Assembly (NCBI RefSeq): GCF_030849025.1
Contig: NZ_CP118224.1
Location: 1,906,001-1,970,000 of the forward strand
Direction: 5' to 3'
Source: Oceanimonas pelagia
GTDB lineage: Bacteria > Pseudomonadota > Gammaproteobacteria > Enterobacterales > Aeromonadaceae
DNA length: 64,000 nucleotides
Shown here: one piece after another, positions 35,135 to 44,403 of the stretch
Layout: every line of letters starts with the position of its first letter
Position numbering within the stretch: position 1 is the first letter of the stretch
Program-made: the position numbers and the translations under genes
The notes under the pieces: model-generated
Told to the model about the DNA's origin: nothing
Database searches by the model: none
The model's input: only the letters and a program-made list of their open reading frames with translations

Positions 35135-36028
35135 TCAGCCCTCCATTTCTCTGCGCTGAATGCGGTGGAACCACATGATCGGCACCATCAGCAGCAACAG
35201 CATGACGCTGGCCACCGCCGCCGCCACCGGCCAGTCCCGGTTGTTGAAGAACTCCTGCCACAGCACCCGGCCAATGAGCAGGGTATCGGGGCCGCCCAGC
35301 AACTCGGGGATCACGAACTCGCCCACCGCCGGAATAAACACCAGCATGGCGCCGGCGATAATGCCCCCCTTCACCAGGGGCACGATCACCGTAAACAGGG
35401 TGGTAAACGGCCGGGCGCCCAGATCCGCCGCCGCCTCCACCAGGGAATAGTCCAGCCGCATCAGCGCGGTATAGAGCGGCAGCACCATAAACGGCAGGTA
35501 GGCGTAAACAATGCCGATATAGACGGCGGTGTTGGTATTGAGAATTTGCAGCGGCTCGTCGATGGCGCCCAGCCAGAGCAGGGCATTGTTGAGAAAACCG
35601 GTGTTGCCGAGAATGCCCATCCAGGCGTAGACCCGGATCAGAAACGAGGTCCAAGACGGCAAAATCACCAGCATCAGCAGCACGTTGCGGGTGGAGGGTT
35701 TGGAGTGCACGATGGCCCAGGCCAGGGGAAAGCCGATCAGCAGGCACAGCAGGGTGGAAATGCCCGCCACCTTGAGGGACTGCAGGTAGGACTGAATGTA
35801 CAGGCTGTCGCTCAGCAGAAACAGATAGTTGCCGAAATTGAGCACAATCTGCAACTGCTCGTCGACCACACTCAGCACCTCGCTGTAGGGCGGAATGGCC
35901 AGGGCCGCCTCCGACAGGCTGATCTTGAACACGATCAGAAAGGGCACCAGGAAAAACAGCAGCAGCCAGCTGTAGGGCAGAGCAATCACCAGCCGCTGGC
36001 CGGTGGCGGTTCGAGCCTTTGCCTTCAT
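35135..36028 (-). CDS. potH: Putrescine ABC transporter permease PotH
   Basis: 297 residues, six predicted helices, EAA loop VEAAADLGARPFTTLFTVIV. First permease of PotFGHI. Start ATG 36026-36028 with GGAGG five bases upstream; a GTG two codons earlier is too close to that site. potG stops ten bases upstream. Confidence 0.94.
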   Translation of the reverse strand: MKAKARTATGQRLVIALPYSWLLLFFLVPFLIVFKISLSEAALAIPPYSEVLSVVDEQLQIVLNFGNYLFLLSDSLYIQSYLQSLKVAGISTLLCLLIGFPLAWAIVHSKPSTRNVLLMLVILPSWTSFLIRVYAWMGILGNTGFLNNALLWLGAIDEPLQILNTNTAVYIGIVYAYLPFMVLPLYTALMRLDYSLVEAAADLGARPFTTLFTVIVPLVKGGIIAGAMLVFIPAVGEFVIPELLGGPDTLLIGRVLWQEFFNNRDWPVAAAVASVMLLLLMVPIMWFHRIQRREMEG

Positions 36029-36037
36029 CGTCACCTC

Positions 36038-37159
36038 CTAGATCAGCAGCACGGCGCAGCTGTCCGCTTCCCAGCGCAGATACACCTCATCGCCCCAGGT
36101 GGGGCTGTTGCGTCTGTGCCGGTCCACATTGGGCAGGGTGGCCAGAATGCGTTTGCCCGAGGGCAGCCGCACATGGTAGATGGACACATCACCGAGATAG
36201 GCAATCTCGTCCACGGTGCCGCGCAGCCGGTTGTGGGGCTGTTCCGGCTCCTGCACCGACAGATGCATTTTTTCCGGGCGCACCGCAATCATGATGGGCA
36301 GCCCTTCGCCGATGGACACACCATGATTGATGTGCAGCGGCCTGTCCAGATCGGCGCAGCGAATGGTGGCGCTGTCGGCCTCGTTACGCTCCAGCTCCCC
36401 TTCAAACAGGTTGACCGAGCCGATGAATTCGGCGCTGAAGCGGCAGTTGGGGTATTCGTAGACGTCGAGTGGCTCACCCACCTGCACCAGCCGGCCCTTG
36501 TTCATGATGGCGATGCGCCCGGCCATGGTCATGGCCTCTTCCTGATCGTGGGTCACCATGACGCAGGTGACCCCCACCTTTTCGATGATGTTGACCAGCT
36601 CCAGCTGCATCTCTTCCCTGAGTTTCTTGTCGAGCGCGCCCATGGGCTCGTCGAGCAGCAGCAGCTTGGGCCGCTTGGCCAGGCTGCGCGCCAGCGCCAC
36701 CCGCTGGCGCTGGCCGCCGGAGAGCTGATGGGGTTTGCGTTTGGCGTAGTCCTCCATGTGCACCAGTCTGAGCATTTCCGCCACCCGTTCGGCAATCTCG
36801 GCCCTGGGCAGTTTGTCCTGTTTCAGGCCAAAGGCGATATTGGCTTCCACCGTCATATGGGGAAACAGCGCATAGGACTGAAACATCATGTTGATGGGCC
36901 GCTCATAGGGCGGCACCTCGGCGATGTCGACGCCGTCGAGAAAGATTTCGCCCCGGCTGGGGGGCTCGAACCCGGCCAGCATGCGCAGCAGGGTCGACTT
37001 GCCGCAGCCCGAAGCCCCGAGCAGGGCGAAGATCTCTCCCCGCCGTACCTGCAGGCTGACGTCATCCACCGCCGGCTGGCCATCGTACAGCTTGCTGACC
37101 CCGCGTATGTCCAGAAAGGGCGTTTTTTCCGTGCTGACCGGTTGTTGCGGTTCCGGCAT
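36038..37159 (-). CDS. potG: Putrescine ABC transporter ATPase PotG
   Basis: 373 residues. Walker A GASGCGKST at residues 48-56, signature QLSGGQRQRVALARSL, Walker B KLLLLDEPMGALD, H-loop VTHDQEEAMTMA, then a C-terminal TOBE regulatory domain (about 290-370). Energises putrescine import. Separated from potF by 186 bases containing a cloverleaf repeat, whereas the remaining genes of the operon are almost contiguous. Confidence 0.95.
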   Translation of the reverse strand: MPEPQQPVSTEKTPFLDIRGVSKLYDGQPAVDDVSLQVRRGEIFALLGASGCGKSTLLRMLAGFEPPSRGEIFLDGVDIAEVPPYERPINMMFQSYALFPHMTVEANIAFGLKQDKLPRAEIAERVAEMLRLVHMEDYAKRKPHQLSGGQRQRVALARSLAKRPKLLLLDEPMGALDKKLREEMQLELVNIIEKVGVTCVMVTHDQEEAMTMAGRIAIMNKGRLVQVGEPLDVYEYPNCRFSAEFIGSVNLFEGELERNEADSATIRCADLDRPLHINHGVSIGEGLPIMIAVRPEKMHLSVQEPEQPHNRLRGTVDEIAYLGDVSIYHVRLPSGKRILATLPNVDRHRRNSPTWGDEVYLRWEADSCAVLLI

Positions 37160-37213
37160 ACTTGCCTCCGTGTTGCTTGTTCAGCGCAATTCCTTTACAG
37201 GCTTTCAAGGCCA

Positions 37214-37327
37214 GGAGCGGCAGCAGGGATTACCGGATTCGACCGTCAAATGCCAGGGACGGCATTTGCCGAGCGTCCCATGGAAGGGCTTGAAGCGTGT
37301 CGAAGAAGGTAACCCTGCTGATGCTCC
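37214..37327. repeat. Cloverleaf-forming intergenic repeat, copy 2
   Basis: Same element as at 9005-9119. Outer stem: GGAGC (37214-37218) with GCTCC (37323-37327), then CAGCAGGG (37221-37228) with CCCTGCTG (37313-37320) and, after a bulged A, TTACC (37230-37234) with GGTAA (37308-37312). Inner stem TTCGAC (37238-37243) with GTCGAA (37299-37304). Hairpins: CAAATGCC/GGCATTTG (37247-37268) and CCC/GGG (37277-37288). The inner-stem bases differ from copy 1 yet still pair, which shows the structure is maintained. It lies between potF and potG inside the polyamine transport operon. Confidence 0.85.
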
Positions 37328-37345
37328 GGCGCGTGGCAGACCTGC

Positions 37346-38452
37346 TTATTTGCCGGTCTTCACCCGGGTCCAGGCGCGGGTAATGGCCCGGTTGACCTTT
37401 TGCGGCAGCAGCCTGGCGGTATAGAGCTTTTCCGCCACTTCCTGGCTGGGGTAAATGCCCGGATCGTTGAGAATGTCCTTATCCACAAACTCGCTGGCCG
37501 CCTTGTTGGGGTTGGCATAGGCCACATAGTTGGAAATGCCGCCGATCACCTCGGGCTTCAGCAGGTAATTGATAAGCTGATGAGCATTGTCCGGATGCCT
37601 GGCGTCCTTGGGAATGGTGAGCATGTCCACCCACATCAGCGCGCCTTCCTTCGGAATGCGGTAGGCCACCTTCACGCCCCGCTCCGCCTCGTCGGCCCGG
37701 TCCCGCGCCTGCAGAATGTCGCCGGACCAGCCCACCGCCACGCAGATGTCGCCGTTGGCCAGATCGTTGATGTACTTGGAGGAATGAAAATAGGTGATAT
37801 GGGGCCTGAGCTGCATCATCAGCTCGGTGGCGGGGCCATTGTAGTCGGCCACATTGGTGCTGTTGGGATCCATGCCCTGGTAGTTGAGGGCGGCGGCAAA
37901 GATCTCGGTGGGCGCATCGAGAAAGGCCACGCCGCACTGGCTGAGTCTGGCCAGGTTCTCGGGCTTCATCACCAGATCCCAGGAGTCCACCGGAGCGTCT
38001 TCTCCCAGCACTTCCTTCACCTTGTCGACGTTAAAGCCAATGCCGGTGGTGCCCCACAGATAGGGCACACCATACCGGTTGCCCGGATCCTTGTCTTCCA
38101 GCAACGCCATGATGCGCGGATCGAGATTGCCATAGTTGGTCAGCTTTGACTTGTCCAGCGGCAAAAAGGCCCCGGCCTGGATCTGCCGGCCCATAAAGTC
38201 GCCGGTGGGCACCACCACATCAAAGCCGGTGTTGCCGGCGAGCAGCTTGGCTTCCAGCACCTCGTTGGAGTCGAACACATCGTAGGTCACTTCAATGCCG
38301 GTCTCCTTGGTGAAGCTGGCCAGGGTGTCTTCGGCAATATAGTCGGACCAGTTGTAGAAATTGACCTGGGCCGGCTCCTCGGCCTGCACGTTCAGGGCCA
38401 GGGCCACACCGGCGGCCAGCAGGCCGGCTTTAAACACAGGGTTGTTGCTCAT
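37346..38452 (-). CDS. potF: Putrescine-binding periplasmic protein PotF
   Basis: 368 residues with a signal sequence (cleavage after LNVQA, about residue 24). Mature start VNFYNWSDYIAEDTL is the hallmark of PotF/PotD; aromatic and acidic ligand-pocket regions such as VGWSGDILQARDRA are present. Delivers putrescine to PotGHI. The start codon follows the aminotransferase stop after one base. First transport gene of the operon and separated from potG by the structured repeat, which may let it be made in excess of the membrane parts. Confidence 0.94.
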   Translation of the reverse strand: MSNNPVFKAGLLAAGVALALNVQAEEPAQVNFYNWSDYIAEDTLASFTKETGIEVTYDVFDSNEVLEAKLLAGNTGFDVVVPTGDFMGRQIQAGAFLPLDKSKLTNYGNLDPRIMALLEDKDPGNRYGVPYLWGTTGIGFNVDKVKEVLGEDAPVDSWDLVMKPENLARLSQCGVAFLDAPTEIFAAALNYQGMDPNSTNVADYNGPATELMMQLRPHITYFHSSKYINDLANGDICVAVGWSGDILQARDRADEAERGVKVAYRIPKEGALMWVDMLTIPKDARHPDNAHQLINYLLKPEVIGGISNYVAYANPNKAASEFVDKDILNDPGIYPSQEVAEKLYTARLLPQKVNRAITRAWTRVKTGK

Positions 38453-38453
38453 G

Positions 38454-39827
38454 CTACTTTCCTTGTTGGTTGCTCAGGGTATGAAGGGTCAAATCAAGGG
38501 CCCGGCGCGCCTTGTCCACCAGCTCGTCCACCTGCTCACGGCTGATCACCAGCGGCGGTGAAATGATCATGGTGTCGCCCACCGCGCGCATCACCAGCCC
38601 CTGCTCAAAACAGTGTTCGCGGCAAACCAGGCCGGCACCGGCGGCCTCGGGAAAACGTGCCAGGGTGGTTTTGTCGGCCACCAGCTCCAGCGCCGCCAGC
38701 AGCCCCAGGCCCCGGGTTTCCCCCACCAGGGGATGATCCCCCAGGCTGGCCCAGCGCCGTTGCAGGTAGGGGCCAATATCATCGTGCACCCGCTCGACAA
38801 TGTGTTCCTGTTTCATCACCTCGATACAGGCCTGGGCCACGGCGCAGGCCACCGGGTGACCGGACCAGGTAAAGCCATGAAAGAACTCGCCGCCGTCGAT
38901 CAGTCCTTCCGCCACCCTGGCGCCCACCGCCACCGCGCCCAGGGGGATGTAGCCGGAGGTAATGCCCTTGGCCATGCACAGCAGATCCGGCTGCAGGCCG
39001 TAATATTCGCTGGCAAACCAGTGACCGGTGCGGCCAAAGCCGCAGATGACTTCGTCCACCACCAGCAGAATGTCGTATTTTCGGCAAATGCGCTGAATTT
39101 CCGGCCAGTAGCTGGCGGGGGGAATAATGACGCCGCCGGCGCCCTGAACGGGTTCGCCGATAAAGGCCGCCACCCGCTCGGGGCCGAGCTCGAGAATTTT
39201 TTGCTCAAGCTGCCTCGCCCGCGCCAGACCAAACTCATCCGGATCTGTGCCCTGCCCTTCACCAAAGTGATAAGGCTGGTCAATGTGCACCATGTCGGGC
39301 AGCGGCAGTCCCCCCTGCGCATGCATCGGCGCCATGCCGCCGAGGGACGCGCCGGCCAGGGTGGAGCCGTGGTAGGCATTGTGCCGGCTGATGATCACCC
39401 GGCGCTCGGGCCGGCCCTGCTGGGCCCAGAAATGACGCACCATGCGCACGACGGTGTCGTTGCACTCGGAGCCGGAGCCGGTAAAAAACAGCTGCTGCAG
39501 CTCGCCGGGCAGCAGCCCGGCCAGGGTGGCGGCAAGCGTGGCCGCCGGCGGATGGGTGGTCTGGAAAAACAGGTTGTAATAGGGCAACTGCTGCAACTGT
39601 GCATGAGCGGCCTCTATCAGCTCCTGCCGGCCGTAACCCAGGTTCACGCACCAGAGCCCGGCCATGCCGTCGAGAATGCGCCGGCCGGCGGCGTCCCACA
39701 GATAAACCCCTTCACCCCGCTCGATCACCCGGGCGCCCTTTTGCCGCAGCGCCCGGCTGTCGGTAAAGGGATGCAGATGATGGGCCGCATCCAGCCGTTG
39801 CACCGCTCCCTTGTTCAACTCCGGCAT
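38454..39827 (-). CDS. spuC: Putrescine--pyruvate aminotransferase (SpuC-like)
   Basis: 457 residues, class III PLP aminotransferase. PLP lysine Lys287 in CMAKGITSGYIPLGAV, PLP-ring aspartate Asp258 in LLVVDEVICGFGRTG, phosphate loop GSGSECNDT. N-terminus AHHLHPFTDSRAL and overall wording match SpuC-type polyamine:pyruvate aminotransferases, which convert putrescine and pyruvate to 4-aminobutanal and alanine. Start ATG 39825-39827 with AGGGAG upstream. Lies between a glutamylpolyamine-synthetase-like gene and potF, the order spuB-spuC-spuD of Pseudomonas aeruginosa. Confidence 0.9.
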   Translation of the reverse strand: MPELNKGAVQRLDAAHHLHPFTDSRALRQKGARVIERGEGVYLWDAAGRRILDGMAGLWCVNLGYGRQELIEAAHAQLQQLPYYNLFFQTTHPPAATLAATLAGLLPGELQQLFFTGSGSECNDTVVRMVRHFWAQQGRPERRVIISRHNAYHGSTLAGASLGGMAPMHAQGGLPLPDMVHIDQPYHFGEGQGTDPDEFGLARARQLEQKILELGPERVAAFIGEPVQGAGGVIIPPASYWPEIQRICRKYDILLVVDEVICGFGRTGHWFASEYYGLQPDLLCMAKGITSGYIPLGAVAVGARVAEGLIDGGEFFHGFTWSGHPVACAVAQACIEVMKQEHIVERVHDDIGPYLQRRWASLGDHPLVGETRGLGLLAALELVADKTTLARFPEAAGAGLVCREHCFEQGLVMRAVGDTMIISPPLVISREQVDELVDKARRALDLTLHTLSNQQGK

Positions 39828-39857
39828 GGTCAACTCCCTGTCGACATGGTGGTTGAG

Positions 39858-41216
39858 TTACACGTTCAGCAGCAGAAACTCCCGTTCCCAGGCGCTGATC
39901 ACCGTGAAAAAGGCTTCATATTCCTTGCGCTTGACCGCGATAAAGGCGCGCACAAAGCGCGGCCCCAGCATCTCGCGCAGCTCCTCGCACTGCTCCAGCT
40001 CCAGCAGGGCTTCTTCCAGGCTGCGGGCCAGGCCAAAGGGCATGTCGTAGGCATTGCCCTCCACCTCGTCAGTGGGCGCTATGCCCTGCTTCATGCCCAG
40101 GTAACCACAGGCCAGGCTGGCCGCCAGCGCCAGGTAGGGGTTGGCGTCGGCGCCGGCAAAACGGTTTTCAATACGCCGGTCCGCCGGGCCCGAACGCGGC
40201 ACCCTCAGCCCCACGGTGCGGTTGTCTTCCCCCCAGGCCATATTGCGCGGCGCCGAATCGCCAAAGGCCAGCCGGCGGTAGGAATTGACGTTGGGGGCAA
40301 ACAGCGCCACCGCACTGGGAATATAGCGCTGCATGCCGCCGATATAGTGCAGGAACAGTTCGCTGTGGCTGCCGTCCGGGTTGGCAAACAGGTTGTTGCC
40401 GTCGGCGTCCACCAGGCTCTGGTGAATGTGCATGGCACTGCCCGGTTCGTTTTTCATGGGCTTGGCCATAAAGGTGGCGTACACATTGTGGCGCATGGCC
40501 GCCTCGCGCATGGTGCGCTTGAACAGAAACACCTGATCCGCCAGATCCAGGGCATCGCCGTGAATGAAGTTCACCTCCATCTGGGCAGCACCCGACTCGT
40601 GGATCAGAGTGTCCACCTCCAGCTCCTGGGCCTCGCAGAAGTCGTACATTTCCTCAAAGATGGGATCGAACTCGTTGACCGCATCAATGCTGAACGACTG
40701 ACGGGCGGTTTCCGGCCGGCCGTTGCGGCCGATGGGCGGCTCCAGCGGGTAATCCCAGTCCTCGTTTTTCTTCACCAGAAAGAATTCCAGCTCCGGTGCC
40801 ACCACCGGGCGCCAGCCTTCCCGTTCATAAAGTTTCAATACCCGACGCAGCACGCTGCGCGGGGCGATTTCCACCGGCTCACCGTCGGCGTTGAAGCAGT
40901 CGTGGATCACCTGGGCGGTGGGCTCGCTGGCCCAGGGCACCAGCCGGGGAGTGTTGATGTCGGCGTGCAGCTCCATGTCGCGCTCGGTCCAGTCGATGCT
41001 CTCGTCATCGGGCCAGTCGCCGTTCACGGTCTGCAGAAAGATATTGTCGGGCAGGCGCATGCCGCCTTCCTTCAGAAACTTGCTGGCGGGCAGTATCTTG
41101 CCCCGGGCATTGCCGGTAAAGTCGGGCAACAGGCATTCCACTTCGGTAATGGCATGCCGCTGCATCCACTGACGCAGCCACTCCATATCGCGATTTTCAG
41201 GATCTTGAACACTCAT
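39858..41216 (-). CDS. puuA: Gamma-glutamylpolyamine synthetase (PuuA/SpuB-like)
   Basis: 452 residues, glutamine-synthetase fold. Catalytic-domain motifs: APELEFFLVKKNEDWDYPLE, then HESGAAQMEVNF, KPMKNEPGSAMHIHQS and APNVNSYRRLAFGDSAPRN. PuuA/SpuB enzymes ligate glutamate to putrescine or other amines, protecting them for oxidation. First gene of the minus-strand run puuA-spuC-potFGHI-regulator. Start ATG 41214-41216. Divergent from a second GS-like gene. The exact amine cannot be read from sequence; putrescine is inferred from context. Confidence 0.88.
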   Translation of the reverse strand: MSVQDPENRDMEWLRQWMQRHAITEVECLLPDFTGNARGKILPASKFLKEGGMRLPDNIFLQTVNGDWPDDESIDWTERDMELHADINTPRLVPWASEPTAQVIHDCFNADGEPVEIAPRSVLRRVLKLYEREGWRPVVAPELEFFLVKKNEDWDYPLEPPIGRNGRPETARQSFSIDAVNEFDPIFEEMYDFCEAQELEVDTLIHESGAAQMEVNFIHGDALDLADQVFLFKRTMREAAMRHNVYATFMAKPMKNEPGSAMHIHQSLVDADGNNLFANPDGSHSELFLHYIGGMQRYIPSAVALFAPNVNSYRRLAFGDSAPRNMAWGEDNRTVGLRVPRSGPADRRIENRFAGADANPYLALAASLACGYLGMKQGIAPTDEVEGNAYDMPFGLARSLEEALLELEQCEELREMLGPRFVRAFIAVKRKEYEAFFTVISAWEREFLLLNV

Positions 41217-41408
41217 AGTGAAGCTCTGGGTGAAAAACACACTCGTCAGCATAGTCCATATTGGTGTAAAAGTATGCTAGACATAGACATAGCCAACGAG
41301 CAAGTAAAAAGATTGTTTTAATAAGTGTTAATTTACCGGCATTATTATTTAACAAAATTTCGTAAATATTAAACAGCCGTGCTTTCACCCGGCGTTAAGG
41401 AAAACCCC
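41217..41408. other. AT-rich divergent control region of the two GS-like genes
   Basis: This 192-base gap is clearly AT-rich against its surroundings (for example 41320-41372). It must hold both promoters of the polyamine locus. I could not identify a convincing pair of hexamers or a PuuR operator, so only the region is marked. Confidence 0.6.
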
Positions 41409-42764
41409 ATGCACAAGGCCCGAGACACCGCCAAAAGTCCCGCCGACGCGCCCTGGTCGGCCTTTCAGTCCATCGATCTCATGCTGTGCGACATCAACGG
41501 CGTGATCCGCGGCAAACGCATTCAGACCAGCGCCTTTGCCAAGGCGCTGGAGCAGGGCGTCAGCCTGCCCGCCTCGGTGTTTGCCCTCGACATTACCGGC
41601 CAGACGGTGGAGGAAACCGGCATGGGCCTGGCCCAGGGCGACAGCGATCGGGTATGCCGGCTGCTGCCCCATACCCTGGCGCCGGTGCCCTGGCACAAGA
41701 TCCCCTCCGGGCAGATCCTGATGACCATGGAAGATCTCGATGGCAGCCCGTTTTTCGCCGATCCGCGCCATGTGCTGCAGGGCGTACTTACCCGGCTCAA
41801 GGAAAAGGGGCTGCACCCCTGCGTGGCGGTGGAGCTGGAGTTTTATCTGGTGGATCAGAAGGAAGGCGCCGACGGCCTGCCGCAGCCGCCCATACTGCCC
41901 GGCACCGACGAGCGCATGCACGACACTCAGGTGTATTCCCTGGACGATCTCGACAGCTGGGAGGACTTTCTGGTGCAGGTGGCCGAGGTATGCAAACTGC
42001 AGCACATTCCCGCCGACAACGCCGTGGCCGAATACGCCCCGGGCCAGTTTGAAATCAACCTCACCCATCAGCACGATGCCGTGGCCGCCTGCGATCAGGC
42101 CATTCTGCTCAAGCGGGCGATCAAGGCCATTGCCATCAAGCAGGGCATGTACGCCACCTTTATGGCCAAGCCCTACAACGGCCAGGCCGGCTCCGGTATG
42201 CATATTCATGTGAGCCTGCTCGACGACGACGGCAACAATGTGTTTGCCGGCGATCACGAGCTGCTGCGCCAGGCCATTGCCGGCACTCTCAGCATGCTGC
42301 CCGAGTCGATGGCGCTGTTTGCTCCCAACGCCAACTCCTACCGCCGGCTGCAGCCGCATATGTTTGTGCCCCTGCACGCCAGCTGGGGCTTTGACAACCG
42401 CACCGTGGCGGTGCGCATCCCGTCCGGCGACCCCGCCAATACCCGGCTGGAGCACCGGGTAGCCGGGGCCGATGCCAACCCCTATCTGGTGGTGGCGGCC
42501 ATTCTCGCCGCGGTGGATTACGGTCTGACCGAGCAGCTGCATCCGCCCGCGCCCATTCAGGGCGATGCCAACAAGCTGGACCTGCCGCTGCTGCCCTATC
42601 GCTGGCAAAATGCCCTCGACCGTTTTGCCCAGTCGCACCGGCTGTCGCAATACCTGGGCAAGGAGTTTCACCGGGCCTACCTTATCAACAAGCGCTTTGA
42701 GCTGGCCGAATTCGATCAGCACGTAACCCCGCTGGAGTACCAGTGGTATCAGCACCTGGTTTAA
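41409..42764 (+). CDS. Second glutamine-synthetase-like gamma-glutamylamine ligase
   Basis: 451 residues. Same fold as puuA but clearly a different subfamily. Motifs: VAVELEFYLVDQKEGADG, EYAPGQFEINLTH, AKPYNGQAGSGMHIHVSL, APNANSYRRL, HRVAGADANPYLVVAA. The N-terminal IDLMLCDINGVIRGKRI replaces the PuuA start. Start ATG 41409 with AAGGA upstream. Followed after 27 bases by a PuuB-like oxidase. Together they can form the glutamylation and oxidation steps of a Puu-type pathway; the substrate could be putrescine or another monoamine/diamine. Confidence 0.85.
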   Translation: MHKARDTAKSPADAPWSAFQSIDLMLCDINGVIRGKRIQTSAFAKALEQGVSLPASVFALDITGQTVEETGMGLAQGDSDRVCRLLPHTLAPVPWHKIPSGQILMTMEDLDGSPFFADPRHVLQGVLTRLKEKGLHPCVAVELEFYLVDQKEGADGLPQPPILPGTDERMHDTQVYSLDDLDSWEDFLVQVAEVCKLQHIPADNAVAEYAPGQFEINLTHQHDAVAACDQAILLKRAIKAIAIKQGMYATFMAKPYNGQAGSGMHIHVSLLDDDGNNVFAGDHELLRQAIAGTLSMLPESMALFAPNANSYRRLQPHMFVPLHASWGFDNRTVAVRIPSGDPANTRLEHRVAGADANPYLVVAAILAAVDYGLTEQLHPPAPIQGDANKLDLPLLPYRWQNALDRFAQSHRLSQYLGKEFHRAYLINKRFELAEFDQHVTPLEYQWYQHLV

Positions 42765-42791
42765 GATCTCTTGACCTTTTGAGGAGCCTTT

Positions 42792-44066
42792 ATGCAGCCA
42801 CACGCCGATTCCTATTACGCCGCCTCCGCCCACCCGGCCCCCGCTCATCCCGCCCTGCACGAAAATCTGGAAGCGGACGTGTGCATTGTGGGCGCCGGCA
42901 TCACCGGCTGTGCCGCGGCACTCAATCTGGCGGAGCGGGGTTACAGCGTGGCGGTGCTGGAGAGCCGGCGAGTGGGCTGGGGCGCCTCGGGGCGCAGCGG
43001 CGGTCAGATGATTTTCGGCTATGCCTGCGAGCAGGCCACCCTTAAAAGGCTGGTGGGCGACACCGTCAGCCGGCAGCTGTGGGACATTTCGGTGGAAGCC
43101 CTCACGCAAATGCGCCGGCGCATCGACCAGCACCACATTCAGTGCGATCTGGCCGACGGTCACCTGCATGCGGCGGTCAAACCCCGCCACATGAAGGAGC
43201 TGGAGCACTGGGCCGACAGCCTGCGCAAGGATTATGGCTACGACTCTCTGGAAATGTGGAGCAAGGAGCAGGTTCGTGAGCAGATGAGCAGCGAGGCGTA
43301 TCTCGGCGGCCTCTACGATGCCGCCAGCGGCCATGTGCATCCGCTCAACTACACCCTGGGGCTGGCGCAAGCCGCCGCCGAGGCCGGCGCGCGGTTTTTT
43401 GAATACACCCCCGCCACCCGCATTGAACAGGGTGAGCACCCGGTGGTGCACACCCCTCACGGCGTGGTGCGCTGCCGTCACCTGCTGCTGTGCGGCAACG
43501 CCTACCTTGACGGCATCGCCCCCGATATCGAGCGCAAGATCATGCCGGTGGGCACCTATATTACCGCCACCGAGCCACTGGGTAAGGAACGGGCCGAGTC
43601 ATTGATTGCCAACAACATGGCGGTGGCCGACATCAACTTTGTGCTCGACTATTTTCGCCTGAGTGCCGACCACCGGCTGCTGTTCGGCGGCCGGGTCAGT
43701 TACTCGGGTCTGGATCCGGTGAACCTGGCGGCGTCCATGGGCACGCGCCTACGCCATGTGTTTCCGCAACTGGACGGGGTCAAACAGCAATACACCTGGG
43801 GCGGCTATGTGGGCATTACCATGAACCGGGCCCCCCACTTTGGCCGGCTGAACGGCAATGTGTATTTTGCCCAGGGGTTCTCCGGCCACGGCATGGCCCT
43901 CACCGGCATGGCCGGCAGCCTGATGGCCGACGCCATCGCCGGCAGTGCCGAGCGTTTTGATCTGTTTTCCCGTATTCCCCACCACGACTTTCCCGGCGGC
44001 CGGCTGCTGCGCACCCCGGCGCTGGTGCTGGCCATGGCCTGGTACCGGCTGCGGGATCTGTTGTAA
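42792..44066 (+). CDS. puuB: Gamma-glutamylputrescine oxidase-like FAD protein (PuuB family)
   Basis: 424 residues, DAO-type flavoprotein. FAD motif GAGITG at 34-39, followed by VGWGASGRSGGQMIFGYACE, which matches PuuB (GASGRNGGQ). C-terminal GRLNGNVYFAQGFSGHGMAL closes the FAD site. PuuB oxidises gamma-glutamylputrescine to gamma-glutamyl-aminobutyraldehyde plus H2O2. GAGG lies ten bases before ATG 42792. No PuuC or PuuD gene is adjacent, so later steps are encoded elsewhere. Confidence 0.88.
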   Translation: MQPHADSYYAASAHPAPAHPALHENLEADVCIVGAGITGCAAALNLAERGYSVAVLESRRVGWGASGRSGGQMIFGYACEQATLKRLVGDTVSRQLWDISVEALTQMRRRIDQHHIQCDLADGHLHAAVKPRHMKELEHWADSLRKDYGYDSLEMWSKEQVREQMSSEAYLGGLYDAASGHVHPLNYTLGLAQAAAEAGARFFEYTPATRIEQGEHPVVHTPHGVVRCRHLLLCGNAYLDGIAPDIERKIMPVGTYITATEPLGKERAESLIANNMAVADINFVLDYFRLSADHRLLFGGRVSYSGLDPVNLAASMGTRLRHVFPQLDGVKQQYTWGGYVGITMNRAPHFGRLNGNVYFAQGFSGHGMALTGMAGSLMADAIAGSAERFDLFSRIPHHDFPGGRLLRTPALVLAMAWYRLRDLL

Positions 44067-44115
44067 AAATGAGCGGAATATGCTCCAGTGAAGGCGGTAA
44101 CAGGGAGGCGGCTCA

Positions 44116-44376
44116 ATGGAGCAACTGGAGTTTTTTGATGTCCCCAGCCCCTGCATCGGCGTCTGCCAGGTCAACAACCGGGGCTACTGCAAGGGCTGCT
44201 TTCGCAGCCGGGAAGAGCGCTTTAACTGGCTCAAGTTCACTCCCGCCCAGCGCCGGGAGGTGATCCGCCTGTGCCAGGATCGCAAGCGCCGGGTGCTGGC
44301 CGCCGCCCGTAAAAAACAACTGGAGCTGGAGCTTGAACAGCAGCCGGTACCGCCGCAGGATTCCCTGCCGCTGTAA
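44116..44376 (+). CDS. DUF1289 small protein
   Basis: 86 residues. Four cysteines in the DUF1289 layout, SPCIGVCQVNNRGYCKGCFR, then a conserved EERFNWLKFTPAQRREVI. The cysteines probably bind a metal; no function is known to me. A charged helical tail (DRKRRVLAAARKKQLELELE) follows. 49 bases downstream of puuB on the same strand, GGGAGG upstream of ATG 44116. Confidence 0.9.
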   Translation: MEQLEFFDVPSPCIGVCQVNNRGYCKGCFRSREERFNWLKFTPAQRREVIRLCQDRKRRVLAAARKKQLELELEQQPVPPQDSLPL

Positions 44377-44403
44377 TAGCTCCGCTCGCTTTGCCACGAC
44401 ACC

